A DNA stretch of 34,773 bases, taken from contig DBTO01000125.1 in NCBI GenBank assembly GCA_002307095.1, positions 1 through 34,773 on the forward strand, given 5' to 3'. This document shows, piece by piece, positions 8,920-18,047 of this stretch. The stretch comes from Sulfurospirillum sp. UBA1314 (GTDB taxonomy: Bacteria > Campylobacterota > Campylobacteria > Campylobacterales > Sulfurospirillaceae). A program made the translations under genes and the position numbers. Each line of letters starts with the position of its first letter. Position 1 is the stretch's first letter. Below the pieces are notes generated by a model. That model did not search any database and had not been told where the DNA came from. It saw only the letters and a program-made list of their open reading frames with translations.

Positions 8920-11900
8920 ATGTCACTCAAAGTTGTGTTATCGCATAAAACAGAATACCACTACGACCGCTACGTAGCACTCTCACCGCACATCATCCGT
9001 TTGCGCCCAGCCCCTCACAGCAGGACACCCATCGAGGCGTATTCGCTTAAAATAAAACCTGACAACCATTTTATCAACTGGCAACAAGACCCCTTTGGCA
9101 ACTACCTTGCGCGCATCGTGTTTCCTGAAAAGACGAAGGAGCTGTGCATCGATGTGGAGATCATCGCCGATCTCATCACGATCAATCCGTTTGATTTTTT
9201 TGTCGATGAGTACGCGAAAGATTTTCCATTTGTCTATCAAAAAGAGCTTCAAAAAGAGCTGATTCCCTACCTTGAAGAGAGCGAAGATGGCGAGCTACTG
9301 AGAGCTTTTGTGCGCTCACTCGATTGCAAGAAACGCCCCATCATCGACTTTTTGGTCTACCTCAATTCTGCGATCAATCAGCATTTAAACTATACCATCA
9401 GGTTAGAACCGGGTGTGCAAAGCTGCGAAGTGACACTGGGCAATCAACTGGGCAGTTGTCGCGACTTTGCATGGCTGTTTGTTCAGGTGCTTCGTCATTT
9501 AGGGCTTGCAGCGCGTTTTGTCTCAGGCTATTTGGTGCAACTCAAAGCCGATGTCGCTTCCCTTGATGGACCTAGTGGCCCTGAAGCGGACTTTACGGAT
9601 CTGCATGCGTGGACAGAAGTGTATATCCCTGGAGCTGGCTGGGTTGGACTGGATTCAACGAGTGGACTGTTTGCAGGAGAGGGGCACATACCACTAGCCT
9701 GCACACCTTCTTTTGAGAGTGCTTACGCGATAGAAGGTCTGAGTGATCAATGCGAAACCGAATTTGTCTATGACAACACCGTCACGCGCATCTTTGAGTC
9801 ACCGCGTGTCACCAAACCGTACCGTGATGACCAGTGGAATGCCATTTATAACCTAGGTTTTGAAGTCGATAAAGTCCTAGAAGAGGGCGATGTGAGGCTT
9901 TCCATGGGCGGCGAGCCGACCTTTGTTTCTATCGACGATATGGAAGGCGATGAGTGGAATACCAAAGCCGATGGCGGGCACAAACGCACCCTTGCCGATA
10001 CGCTTTCACGAAAACTGTTAAGCTCGTTTACCAAAGGGGGCATGCTCCATTACGCGCAAGGAAAATGGTACCCCGGAGAGCCACTTCCAAGATGGCAAAC
10101 CTCCATCATTTGGCGTAAAGATGGCAAACCCATCTGGCACAATCCAGACCTTCTTGCCGACATGAACGCTGAGTACAGCTACACCAACGAAGACGCCAAA
10201 CGCTTTTTGTCCAAGCTTTCGCTCACCCTTGGTATCAGCGACCAAAACATCGTCGAAGCGTACGAAGATCCGCTCTATTACATCATCAAAGAGTCCGAAC
10301 TGCCCATCGACATCGATCCGATGAAGTCCGATCTCTCCGATTCGTTGGAGCGCCAAACCATCGCGAAAGTGCTCTCTGGGGGGCTGAATAAGCCTGTGGG
10401 TTACGTCCTTCCACTCAATTTTGGAACGACACAATGGATGACGTCAGCGTGGGAACTCAGACGCGGCTATTTGTACCTGAGTGCTGGCAATTCGCCCCTT
10501 GGTTTACGACTGCCCCTAAGCTCTTTGGCTGAAAAACCGCACGCCGAGTTAGCACTCCGTTTTGAGCCAGACCTTTTTGCAAGCTATCCAAACCTTGGTG
10601 AGTATGCAGAAAATGCTCAAAAACGGTGTAAAAAAGCTGACGCAACACTGGCAGAAACCCACACCTTTAACACCTTTGTGCGCACCGCGCTGTGTACGGA
10701 AGTGCGAGAGGGAAAACTTTTTGTTTTCCTTCCACCTCTTAACCACTCAGAGGCTTTTTTAGACCTTATTGCCTGCATTGAAGCGGTAGCAGAATCTTTA
10801 CATGTAAAGGTTGTCTTGGAAGGCTACGAGCCTGCCCATGACCTCAGACTTGATCGTATCAAAGTTACGCCAGACCCCGGTGTCATCGAGGTAAACATCC
10901 AACCTGCTACCTCATGGAAAATGCTCAGCGATAACCTTTTGCTCCTCTACAAAGATGCACGAGAATCGCGTTTGGGAACGGAAAAATTTATGTTGGACGG
11001 CAAACATACGGGCACAGGTGGCGGCAATCACGTCACGATTGGAGCGCTCAAACCCGAAGACAGTCCACTGCTTCGCCGTCCCGATCTGCTTCGCAGTCTT
11101 ATCACCTTTTGGCAGCACCATCCAGGGCTTTCGTACCTTTTCTCAGGCGCCTTTATCGGTCCAACATCTCAAGCGCCTCGTGTGGACGAGGGCAGGGTGG
11201 AAAATCTTTACGAGCTTGAGATCGCTTTTTCGCAGATTCCTGAAAACGAGGAGGTGCCATTTTGGCTGACCGACAGGCTTTTCCGTCATATGCTAACCGA
11301 CATCACGGGCAACACACACCGAAGCGAATTTTGCATCGACAAGCTTTATTCGCCCGATTCCAGCAGTGGACGGCTTGGCATCTTAGAGCTAAGAGCGTTT
11401 GATATGCCTCCGCATGCTCAAATGGCGCTGTTGCAGATGCTTTTGGTACGAACCTTAGTGGCGCTCTTTTGGAAAAAACCGTACAAACATAAACTGGTTC
11501 GTTGGGGCACTCAGCTTCACGATAAGTTTTTGCTAGAGCACTATGTCAAAGAAGATTTACGCGACATTGTCGAATTTTTACAAGCGGAAGGGTATGCGTT
11601 TGAGTTAAACTGGTTCGACCCTTTCTTTGAGTTTCGCTTTCCACTCTATGGCATGACCACGATTGAAAATATGCACCTAGAACTGCGTGCCGCCATCGAG
11701 CCGTGGAATGTCTTGGGCGAAGAGAGTAGCTCACAAGGCACGGCTCGTTATGTGGACTCTTCGTTGGAGCGTGTGCAGGTGAAGGTACAAAACTTCACCC
11801 CTGAGCGCTACACGCTTACATGTAACGCTGTGGCGATTCCCCTAGCCCCCACAGGCATGGAAGGCGAGTTCGTTGCTGGCGTGAAGTACAAAGCGTGGGA

Positions 11901-12279
11901 GCCGTACTCTGCACTGCATCCAACCATCGGTGCCGACACGCCTTTGGTCTTTGACATCGTCGATACATGGAACAAACGCTCCATCGGAGGAATGACCTAC
12001 TTTGTAGCCCATCCAGGAGGTCGAAGTTATGACACCTTCCCTGTGAACAGCTACGAAGCAGAATCCCGTCGTATCAACCGTTTTTGGGACTTTAACCACA
12101 CCCAAGGTGAAGCAGAGTACCAAAGCAGTTCGGTGATACCCCATGTGGTTGAGGGCAGTGAACGCACCGTTGTCGTGCATAAACCCAAAGCGCTCAAACA
12201 GTTTGTGTTTCAAGAACTGCCGATCAGCAGTGAATTTCCACACACCTTAGATCTTAGACGTAAATGGAATGCCAAATAG
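8920..12279 (+). CDS. Transglutaminase-like / DUF2126 two-domain protein
   Basis: This 1119-residue protein has an N-terminal bacterial transglutaminase-like region with its beta-sandwich start (residues 1 to about 290) and a long C-terminal DUF2126 region. The transglutaminase triad is intact: Cys180 in LGSCRDFAW, His229 in LHAWTEV and Asp245 in LDSTSG. DUF2126 hallmarks include MGGEPTFVSID (about 326-336) and HTGTGGGNHVTIG (about residue 700). As I recall, DUF2126 has been proposed to be a glutamine-synthetase-fold COOH-NH2 ligase found beside ATP-grasp and alpha-E genes; no substrate is known. There is no signal peptide, so it is probably cytoplasmic. The start at 8920 follows AAAGGA with good spacing. 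The stop abuts the next ATG with no gap, so this is the first gene of cluster A. Confidence 0.88.
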   Translation: MSLKVVLSHKTEYHYDRYVALSPHIIRLRPAPHSRTPIEAYSLKIKPDNHFINWQQDPFGNYLARIVFPEKTKELCIDVEIIADLITINPFDFFVDEYAKDFPFVYQKELQKELIPYLEESEDGELLRAFVRSLDCKKRPIIDFLVYLNSAINQHLNYTIRLEPGVQSCEVTLGNQLGSCRDFAWLFVQVLRHLGLAARFVSGYLVQLKADVASLDGPSGPEADFTDLHAWTEVYIPGAGWVGLDSTSGLFAGEGHIPLACTPSFESAYAIEGLSDQCETEFVYDNTVTRIFESPRVTKPYRDDQWNAIYNLGFEVDKVLEEGDVRLSMGGEPTFVSIDDMEGDEWNTKADGGHKRTLADTLSRKLLSSFTKGGMLHYAQGKWYPGEPLPRWQTSIIWRKDGKPIWHNPDLLADMNAEYSYTNEDAKRFLSKLSLTLGISDQNIVEAYEDPLYYIIKESELPIDIDPMKSDLSDSLERQTIAKVLSGGLNKPVGYVLPLNFGTTQWMTSAWELRRGYLYLSAGNSPLGLRLPLSSLAEKPHAELALRFEPDLFASYPNLGEYAENAQKRCKKADATLAETHTFNTFVRTALCTEVREGKLFVFLPPLNHSEAFLDLIACIEAVAESLHVKVVLEGYEPAHDLRLDRIKVTPDPGVIEVNIQPATSWKMLSDNLLLLYKDARESRLGTEKFMLDGKHTGTGGGNHVTIGALKPEDSPLLRRPDLLRSLITFWQHHPGLSYLFSGAFIGPTSQAPRVDEGRVENLYELEIAFSQIPENEEVPFWLTDRLFRHMLTDITGNTHRSEFCIDKLYSPDSSSGRLGILELRAFDMPPHAQMALLQMLLVRTLVALFWKKPYKHKLVRWGTQLHDKFLLEHYVKEDLRDIVEFLQAEGYAFELNWFDPFFEFRFPLYGMTTIENMHLELRAAIEPWNVLGEESSSQGTARYVDSSLERVQVKVQNFTPERYTLTCNAVAIPLAPTGMEGEFVAGVKYKAWEPYSALHPTIGADTPLVFDIVDTWNKRSIGGMTYFVAHPGGRSYDTFPVNSYEAESRRINRFWDFNHTQGEAEYQSSSVIPHVVEGSERTVVVHKPKALKQFVFQELPISSEFPHTLDLRRKWNAK

Positions 12280-14760
12280 ATGAATTTTTTAGATAATTAC
12301 AGTTCGGCTTCGCAGTTTGATGAGATGCTCGATGCGCAGTTACGCGTCAGGGAGCATTGGCAACCGCTTCTAGAACGCCTTGAATCGATCAGCGCTGAGG
12401 AACTCGCCAACAAACAAGCAGAGATCGCGTGGCATTTGGAAGACAACGGTGTGACGTACAACGTCTACAACGACCCTGATGGCAATGGCAATCGTCCGTG
12501 GAGTTTGGACCCGATTCCCTTTGTTATTACGAAGACGGAGTGGAAAGTAATCAAACAAGGGATCAAACAGCGCGCAAAACTCTTCAACTTGATCTTAAAA
12601 GACCTCTATGGTGAGCAGAAACTGCTTAAAGAGAACATCATTCCTGCCGAGGTGATTTACGGGCATAAAGGGTTCATTCCTGCTGTTCACACTTTAGGCT
12701 TGATGGAGGATTTTCAGCTCCATTTTTACGCGCTTGACATGGCACGAGGGCCTGATGGGAAAATGTGGGTCATCAATGATCGCACCCAAGCGCCCTCAGG
12801 GCTTGGATATGCCGTTGAAAATCGTTTGACGATGAACATCGTCTCAAAAGACCTCTACCCAGAACACGAGATCAAAAAACTGCTTCCGTTCATCGATGAG
12901 TTTAAAAAGCTTTTGAAAAAACTCTCCAAAGGTGACATCACCAAAGCGGCACTGCTGACTCCGGGACCTTTAAGTGAGACCTACTTTGAACATGCCTATT
13001 TGAGCTCTTTTTTGGAGATCAACTTGGTTGAAGGCGATGATCTGCTCTCTAAAAACGGTGCGCTGTGGCTGAAGAGTTTGAGTGGGCTAAAGCCTATCAA
13101 CACTCTGCTAAGACGTTTGGATGACCGTTTTTGCGACCCCCTTGAGCTTCTTAATGACTCAAAATTGGGCGTGGCAGGCTTGGTTGACTGCTTAAGGCAG
13201 GGCAATCTTGGTATGATCAACCCCATCGGCAGTGCGATTGTGGAGAACATCGGGCTGAACCCGTTTATGGAGCGCATCTGTCGTTATTTTTTAAACGAAG
13301 AGCTTTTACTGCCACAGATCGCGACGTGGTGGTGTGGGCAGAGCCATGAGTTGGAGTATGTGCTTGAGCATTTTGACACGCTCATCATCAAAAAAATTGA
13401 CCGCACCGAGGCGATTCAGACGCATTTGGTGAAAAAACTCTCGCATGAGATGAAGCAGCAGCTTAAACATAGCATTCTCCAAAACCCTCACCAGTACGTT
13501 GCACAAGAGGAGATCAGTTTTTCCACGACTCCTTTTTATGCCAACGGGAAAATCGAGCCTCGCAACGCCGTTGTGCGTGCGTATGCCCTGAAAAAAAGTG
13601 AGAATTACACGGTGATGAACGGAGGACTGGTGCGCGTTTCTGCCTCCAAAGATGCCCTCTTGGTCTCATCGCAAAAGGGTGGAACGAGTAAAGATTTGTG
13701 GATTTTGGGCGAAGATGATACGATCGATATGAGCTCCATTTTCAACACGCTTCCTTATGTGGATGTCTCGATTCACACAATGCCCACGCGCAAAGCAGAA
13801 AACCTTTTTTGGTTGGGACGCTACTTGTGCCGCACCATCACAACCATACGTCTCATTCGCTATGTGGTGAAAAAGATGACTAATTTTAGCCGCTACGAAG
13901 GGGCTTTATCGCATGAATCGCAACTGATTTTGGAAAAATCCTTGACGCATTTAACGATGACGTATCCTGGATTTTTAGATGAAAAAATCGCACAAAATCA
14001 GACGAGTGAAATCGAGTCGCTCATCAAAGACAAAAGCAAGCAAGGGGGACTTTCTTTTACGATGGAGATGCTCTTTAGCGCGAATGTCTCGATCAAAAGT
14101 CTGCTGGCGATTGAGGCGTGGAAACTCTTTGACAAGATGCAAAAAGAGTGGAAAATCTTTATGCGCAAAATCAACTCTCCCACGCAGACGATTTTAAGCG
14201 AACTCGATAAATTTTTGCTCTACCTTGTTGCGTACAAAGAGCTGGTCGAAGAGAGCATGTACAAAGAGCAGGGGTTGATTTTGTATGACATCGGTTATAA
14301 GCTCGAATCCGCACTTTTGACGATCTCCAAAGCGCGCTCGATGCTCTGTGTCAAACATGAAAAGTCCGCAAGTTACGACATTTTAGAGGGTATGCTCAAC
14401 TCCTGTGAGAGCTTTAATGCGTATCGAACGCAGTATAAAAGCTCGCTTCAGTTGGACAATGTGTTGGAGTTTTTAATCCTCAGTCCGCAATTTCCCAAGT
14501 CGATTGCTTACATTACCAACGAGCTTTTGGAAGACATGAAAGCGCTTCCGAAGAGTAAAAAGTATCTCAGTAGCTACGAAGAGCCGGTATTTCAAGCGTT
14601 TTCATCGCTGAAACTCACCAATGTCGCAAGCTTGATGCAGATAGAAGAAGGTGGAATGGTGTATCAAAAACTCGATGAATTTTTAGCAAAACTGACAGCG
14701 CATTTTTCGCTCTGTTCGATGGAGCTTTCCAAAACCTATTTTTCCCACTACGATGAGTAA
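12280..14760 (+). CDS. Circularly permuted ATP-grasp (DUF404/DUF407) fused to alpha-E (DUF403)
   Basis: The 826-residue protein joins two domains that are separate genes in cluster B. Residues about 60-480 resemble the circularly permuted type 2 ATP-grasp family: APSGLGYAVENR, LTPGPLSETYFEHAYLS, LLRRLDDRFCDPLEL, and SSQKGG near the end. From about residue 500 the alpha-E domain begins (MPTRKAENLFWLGRYLCRT), an all-helical partner of unknown biochemical role. ATP-grasp enzymes join a carboxylate to an amine using ATP, and this subfamily is predicted to make peptide-like amide bonds; that activity is inferred here. The ATG directly follows the upstream stop (TAGATG), and the transglutaminase gene starts 3 nt downstream. 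The GNGIADDK motif of the cluster B paralogue is replaced by GSAIVENIGLN, so the two ligases may differ in specificity. Confidence 0.87.
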   Translation: MNFLDNYSSASQFDEMLDAQLRVREHWQPLLERLESISAEELANKQAEIAWHLEDNGVTYNVYNDPDGNGNRPWSLDPIPFVITKTEWKVIKQGIKQRAKLFNLILKDLYGEQKLLKENIIPAEVIYGHKGFIPAVHTLGLMEDFQLHFYALDMARGPDGKMWVINDRTQAPSGLGYAVENRLTMNIVSKDLYPEHEIKKLLPFIDEFKKLLKKLSKGDITKAALLTPGPLSETYFEHAYLSSFLEINLVEGDDLLSKNGALWLKSLSGLKPINTLLRRLDDRFCDPLELLNDSKLGVAGLVDCLRQGNLGMINPIGSAIVENIGLNPFMERICRYFLNEELLLPQIATWWCGQSHELEYVLEHFDTLIIKKIDRTEAIQTHLVKKLSHEMKQQLKHSILQNPHQYVAQEEISFSTTPFYANGKIEPRNAVVRAYALKKSENYTVMNGGLVRVSASKDALLVSSQKGGTSKDLWILGEDDTIDMSSIFNTLPYVDVSIHTMPTRKAENLFWLGRYLCRTITTIRLIRYVVKKMTNFSRYEGALSHESQLILEKSLTHLTMTYPGFLDEKIAQNQTSEIESLIKDKSKQGGLSFTMEMLFSANVSIKSLLAIEAWKLFDKMQKEWKIFMRKINSPTQTILSELDKFLLYLVAYKELVEESMYKEQGLILYDIGYKLESALLTISKARSMLCVKHEKSASYDILEGMLNSCESFNAYRTQYKSSLQLDNVLEFLILSPQFPKSIAYITNELLEDMKALPKSKKYLSSYEEPVFQAFSSLKLTNVASLMQIEEGGMVYQKLDEFLAKLTAHFSLCSMELSKTYFSHYDE

Positions 14761-14763
14761 GCC

Positions 14764-15654
14764 ATGATGTACGAAATTTACCACAAAACCGCCTTCAAAT
14801 ACGAAAGCCTCGTCACGTTTAGCCACAACATTGCCCGTCTCAAACCCAAAGACACGCCTTTTCAGCGCGTGATGGATTTTGGCATGGAGATCACGCCCAT
14901 GCCGTATGAGCAAAGCGAATTTGATGACATGTTTGGCAATCACACAACGCACCTTTTGATCCGTGAAGCACATGAATCACTCTGCGTTATCGGAAGATCG
15001 CATGTTGAGCTGGGTGGCGATGCGATGCGTTTACATGTAAACAACCTTCGCGCGCAAAGTACGACGTACGAGGAATCACTGCGTCTCTTGCAACAGTTTG
15101 ACCTGAACGATCTGGTTGCGAAGCCTTTTATGTTTGACTCAGCGCTTATTCCTAAAGCGTCGCGTGGCATTGTCGAATATGCGAAGCGCTCATTCACGCC
15201 ACAACGCAACCTTGTAGATGCCGCACAAGAGTTTATGAACCGCATCTTTCAAGACTTCCAATTCGTCGCAGGTTTTAGCGATGTGACCACGCCCATCGAG
15301 GAGATTTTCGAGGCAAAAAAAGGGGTCTGTCAAGACTTCGCACAGTTCGCCATCGCCGCCCTTCGCTCCATCGGTCTGCCTGCTAAATACATGAGCGGCT
15401 ACATCGAAACCATTCCTGCCGTTGGCATGCCCAAACTCTTTGGCGCCGACGCATCCCACGCATGGTTTGCACTCTACATTCCGCGCCTTGGTTGGCTAGA
15501 ACTCGACCCCACCAACAACATCATCCCCGAAGATCAACACATTTTACTAGGAAGTGGGAGAGACTACAACGACGTCGCACCGCTAAAAGGTGTGGTGTTA
15601 AGCAGCGGACAAAGCGAACTTTCCATCGAAGTGAACGTACAAAAGATATTCTAA
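14764..15654 (+). CDS. Transglutaminase-like protein of cluster A
   Basis: The 296-residue protein belongs to the bacterial transglutaminase-like cysteine peptidase family. It has an N-terminal beta-sandwich (MYEIYHKTAFKYE) followed by the catalytic core, with Cys189 in KKGVCQDFAQ, His232 in ASHAWFALY and Asp248 in LELDPTNN, so it should be active as an amidase, protease or transferase. It lacks a signal peptide. It starts 3 nt after the ATP-grasp/alpha-E stop; two ATGs in a row (14764 and 14767) are possible starts. It is the last gene of cluster A, and a TTTACATGTAAA palindrome follows 4 nt after its stop. Such proteins commonly accompany ATP-grasp and alpha-E genes; the substrate is unknown. 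Confidence 0.9.
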   Translation: MMYEIYHKTAFKYESLVTFSHNIARLKPKDTPFQRVMDFGMEITPMPYEQSEFDDMFGNHTTHLLIREAHESLCVIGRSHVELGGDAMRLHVNNLRAQSTTYEESLRLLQQFDLNDLVAKPFMFDSALIPKASRGIVEYAKRSFTPQRNLVDAAQEFMNRIFQDFQFVAGFSDVTTPIEEIFEAKKGVCQDFAQFAIAALRSIGLPAKYMSGYIETIPAVGMPKLFGADASHAWFALYIPRLGWLELDPTNNIIPEDQHILLGSGRDYNDVAPLKGVVLSSGQSELSIEVNVQKIF

Positions 15655-15685
15655 ATGTTTTACATGTAAAGCTATTCTCTATTTT

Positions 15686-15720
15686 ACAGTGTTGCGTATG
15701 ATGCAACACTGTGCTATAAT
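15686..15720 (+). promoter_or_regulatory. higBA promoter and operator
   Basis: Perfect 10-bp arms ACAGTGTTGC (15686-15695) and GCAACACTGT (15703-15712) flank a 7-nt spacer. The promoter reads TTGCGT (15692-15697), a 17-nt gap, then TATAAT (15715-15720). The dyad covers the -35 box and spacer, the expected place for autorepression by HigA or the HigBA complex. Confidence 0.75.
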
Positions 15721-15726
15721 TCTCTC

Positions 15727-16005
15727 ATGATAAAGTCATTTAAACATAAAGGTCTTCAACTCTTTTTTGAATCAGGGAGCCTCAAAGGTATTCAAGCTGA
15801 TCATGCAAAAAAACTGAAAATGAGACTAACGGCACTTGATACGGCAATGGTTATTGAAGATTTAAAATTGCCTGGATTTGATTTGCATGAACTTGAAGGC
15901 ACTAAAAAAGGCGTCTGGTCTATCTGGGTCAATGGCAATTGGAGACTCACGTTTACCTTTGAAAATGGCGATGTCTGTATTTTAAATTACGAGGATTACC
16001 ACTAA
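15727..16005 (+). CDS. higB: HigB-type toxin (RelE/ParE superfamily mRNA interferase)
   Basis: The 92-residue product matches the HigB family along its whole length: the start MIKSFKHKGLQLFFE, the basic middle HAKKLKMRLTALDTA, then GVWSIWVNGNWRLTFTF with the conserved WSIxVNxxxRxxF core, and the end NYEDYH. HigB toxins cleave mRNA at the ribosome. The gene precedes and overlaps its antitoxin by one base (TAATG), the usual HigB-HigA order. The ATG lies only 6 nt after a perfect TATAAT box and there is no Shine-Dalgarno sequence, so the mRNA is probably leaderless. No later start would keep the conserved N-terminus. Confidence 0.92.
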   Translation: MIKSFKHKGLQLFFESGSLKGIQADHAKKLKMRLTALDTAMVIEDLKLPGFDLHELEGTKKGVWSIWVNGNWRLTFTFENGDVCILNYEDYH

Positions 16006-16295
16006 TGAGCATGCACAACCCGCCCCATCCTGGGCAATTTATCAAAGAAGTTTACCTTGATGAACTTCATATCAGTGAACGAGAAGTGGCGCATAAACTA
16101 AGCGTTGCACCTTCTACTTTTCATCGACTTATTGCAGGCAAAACCAATGTAACGCCTGAAATGGCACTACGCCTTTCAATAACGTTGGGACGAACACCTG
16201 AGAGTTGGCTTGCAATGCAAGATAAATACAGTCTATGGATTCTTGGGCACTCGCTTAATCTTGATGCCGTTGAAAAGTTAGATATTCCTGCATAA
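16005..16295 (+). CDS. higA: HigA-type antitoxin (XRE-family HTH)
   Basis: The 96-residue protein has the HigA signature HPGQFIKEVYLDELHISEREVA, a helix-turn-helix (about residues 24-66) and the family ending TPESWLAMQDKYSLW. It neutralises HigB by binding it and represses the operon through the helix-turn-helix, most likely at the 15686-15712 dyad. GAGGA sits 9 nt upstream of the ATG, within the end of higB, so translation is coupled. A second ATG at 16011 is an alternative start. Confidence 0.93.
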   Translation: MSMHNPPHPGQFIKEVYLDELHISEREVAHKLSVAPSTFHRLIAGKTNVTPEMALRLSITLGRTPESWLAMQDKYSLWILGHSLNLDAVEKLDIPA

Positions 16296-16322
16296 GCTAA
16301 GCTAGAACATAAAGGATAATGG

Positions 16323-17048
16323 TTGAAAAAGTATCTTCTCAGAGGATTTGGAGCATTAGGAATTTTATTTTTTGTTCCACTTTTCTTTTTGACATTTTCC
16401 GATTCTCAAATGGTTGAAACATCTGCTAAGCATTTTATAGCGTGGAAACTCCAAAATGAAATCAATGCAAAAATAGATTCGATGAAACTGCCTCAATCCA
16501 AAATAGTTGAAAAAGTGTTTGGTACGAAAGGTGAAACGTTAGCATATCTTAAACAGAAGCTTAAAGAGGATGCTCCAACTATTTTAGCAACGCAACTGGC
16601 AAAAATTTCCGATCCTCATTGCGAATGTCGAACTAGATGGAAAGAACGCTTAAGCACTTTCGTTGAAGTTGAAATAGCCTCTTTGGAAAAAGCAAAAGAA
16701 AAACTGGCTGATTTTATGAATGGAAAATACATGGAAACTGTAGAAAAACTCACACGAGATATGAGAATCTTCCTTGGAGTTAATGGGCTTTGCTTTATCT
16801 TTTTATTTCTTATATCGTTTTTGAAACCGCAAGCAACAGAGCATCTCTTTTTACCCAGTTTTCTTCTGTTACTTTCTTCTGCACTATGCTCTTATGTTTA
16901 TCTTTTTCAGCAAAACTGGTTTTATACCATACTCTATAACGATTACACGGGATTTGGGTATTTAGCCTATTTCCTCATCGTTTTTGCACTTTTATGCGAC
17001 ATCGTTTTTAATAAAGCAAAGGTGATAAGTAGTCTTCCCGTATGCTAA
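16323..17048 (+). CDS. Unknown membrane protein with four predicted TM segments
   Basis: I do not recognise this 241-residue protein. It has an N-terminal hydrophobic helix (about 6-27), a charged Lys/Glu-rich helical region (about 28-145) that may form coiled coils and contains a CEC motif in HCECRTRW, then three membrane helices (about 147-167, 176-196 and 209-229). This predicts a mostly extracytoplasmic or cytoplasmic helical domain tethered at both ends. The start is TTG, supported by AAAGGA 6 nt upstream; the nearby ATG at 16319 is out of frame. It follows higA by 27 nt and may be read from the same promoter. It converges on cluster B across a double TTTACATGTAAA palindrome. Confidence 0.75.
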   Translation: MKKYLLRGFGALGILFFVPLFFLTFSDSQMVETSAKHFIAWKLQNEINAKIDSMKLPQSKIVEKVFGTKGETLAYLKQKLKEDAPTILATQLAKISDPHCECRTRWKERLSTFVEVEIASLEKAKEKLADFMNGKYMETVEKLTRDMRIFLGVNGLCFIFLFLISFLKPQATEHLFLPSFLLLLSSALCSYVYLFQQNWFYTILYNDYTGFGYLAYFLIVFALLCDIVFNKAKVISSLPVC

Positions 17049-17054
17049 GCAATC

Positions 17055-17095
17055 AAGCTTTACATGTAAACCAAAAACGTTTACATGTAAAGCTT
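17055..17095. repeat. Double TTTACATGTAAA element forming a 16-bp inverted repeat
   Basis: Two exact palindromes (17059-17070 and 17080-17091) are arranged so that AAGCTTTACATGTAAA (17055-17070) and its exact reverse complement (17080-17095) flank a 9-nt spacer. It sits between two convergent genes and reaches the stop codon of the minus-strand one. It could serve as a bidirectional terminator-like structure or as a double protein-binding site. Confidence 0.8.
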
Positions 17096-18047
17096 AAAGA
17101 GTGTTTTGTGCGGATTCGACTTTGACGATGCGATACGCAATGGCGTTTTGGAAGATGAGCGAATAGTCGTAGCGACAGGAGATGATGCCATCGCACGGCG
17201 AGATGATCGTCTGGATGAGCGTGCCATCGAGTGAGTTGAAAATGCGCGCTAAGGGTTGACCGTGTACGACAGAATCGCCGATGTTGGCGAGAGTGTCAAA
17301 GAGCCCTGCGGCACTGCTTTTGATCGCTTCGATGTCGTTTGGCATAACAAGATTGCCGTGTGAGCCTTCAAACGTTGAGAAGTCGATGAGCTCTTTTTTG
17401 ACTAAAAAGCGCACGATGGCATCAAACACTTTGTTGGCTTCGTGCTTATGGAGGATGCCTTTTTTACCTGAAATGAGCGAAAATGCTTTGGCATTCCACA
17501 CATTCCAGTTATACGTTAATGAGACCGTGTCATTGGGCGTTTCCTCTTTGACGTGAATAAAATCAAGCCCAAACGCTCTTGCATCCTCGATGTAGTTCAT
17601 GCCCGATTCGAGTACCTCGACGTAGGGAATGCACTCGACGTGATCTTTTCTCGCTTCGAGTAAAATCGCGTAGTCGTAGTTATTGGTTTTTTCAAACAAG
17701 CGTGCGGCGATGCGTTGGGTTGTTTCGCCTTTATCGTAGCCGGGGAACATCACATCAATGTCGGTGTTATCAAGCGGCCAGAAGTTTTTCCCCATGTTAA
17801 AGGAGTAGGGATTGACGGTGGGGATCACAAGAATTTCACCCTTGACAAAGGCGGCATTCGCTAGTTCATGTTGACGTAAAAAGCGCACCAATTGCGACGC
17901 AATCCAAAGCTGGTCGATGGCGGTGCCCATCATCGGTCCTACGATGACGCAACTAGGCGTCGTGCCCTCTCTTCCAAAACGAAACCCTTTGACTTTGAGA
18001 GGATTGCGACTCAGAGAGCTGATCTCAAATAAAACTTCTTCTTTCAT
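17094..18047 (-). CDS. AstE/aspartoacylase-like M14-family paralogue lacking zinc ligands
   Basis: The 317-residue protein aligns along its length with the product of the upstream gene (18044-18997), including the C-terminal beta-barrel end (SPCDGIISCRYDYS against SPCNGLLFTIREY). Every residue expected to bind zinc in the M14 succinylglutamate desuccinylase/aspartoacylase fold is changed. His of the HGDE motif is Met40, Glu is Ala43, and the later His of DIHAS is Glu131. The substrate-binding NRNF motif has become DVMF. It is therefore probably a non-catalytic partner or a binding protein. Its ATG overlaps the upstream stop by 4 nt (ATGA) with no clear Shine-Dalgarno sequence, so it is likely made by translational coupling in an equal ratio. 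It is the last gene of cluster B. Confidence 0.85.
   Translation of the reverse strand: MKEEVLFEISSLSRNPLKVKGFRFGREGTTPSCVIVGPMMGTAIDQLWIASQLVRFLRQHELANAAFVKGEILVIPTVNPYSFNMGKNFWPLDNTDIDVMFPGYDKGETTQRIAARLFEKTNNYDYAILLEARKDHVECIPYVEVLESGMNYIEDARAFGLDFIHVKEETPNDTVSLTYNWNVWNAKAFSLISGKKGILHKHEANKVFDAIVRFLVKKELIDFSTFEGSHGNLVMPNDIEAIKSSAAGLFDTLANIGDSVVHGQPLARIFNSLDGTLIQTIISPCDGIISCRYDYSLIFQNAIAYRIVKVESAQNTL

Noticed and set aside
15659..15670. TTTACATGTAAA copies as intrinsic terminators
   Set aside because: A gap-free AT-rich 12-nt palindrome cannot form a stable hairpin, lacks a T-run, and many copies lie in the middle of genes.
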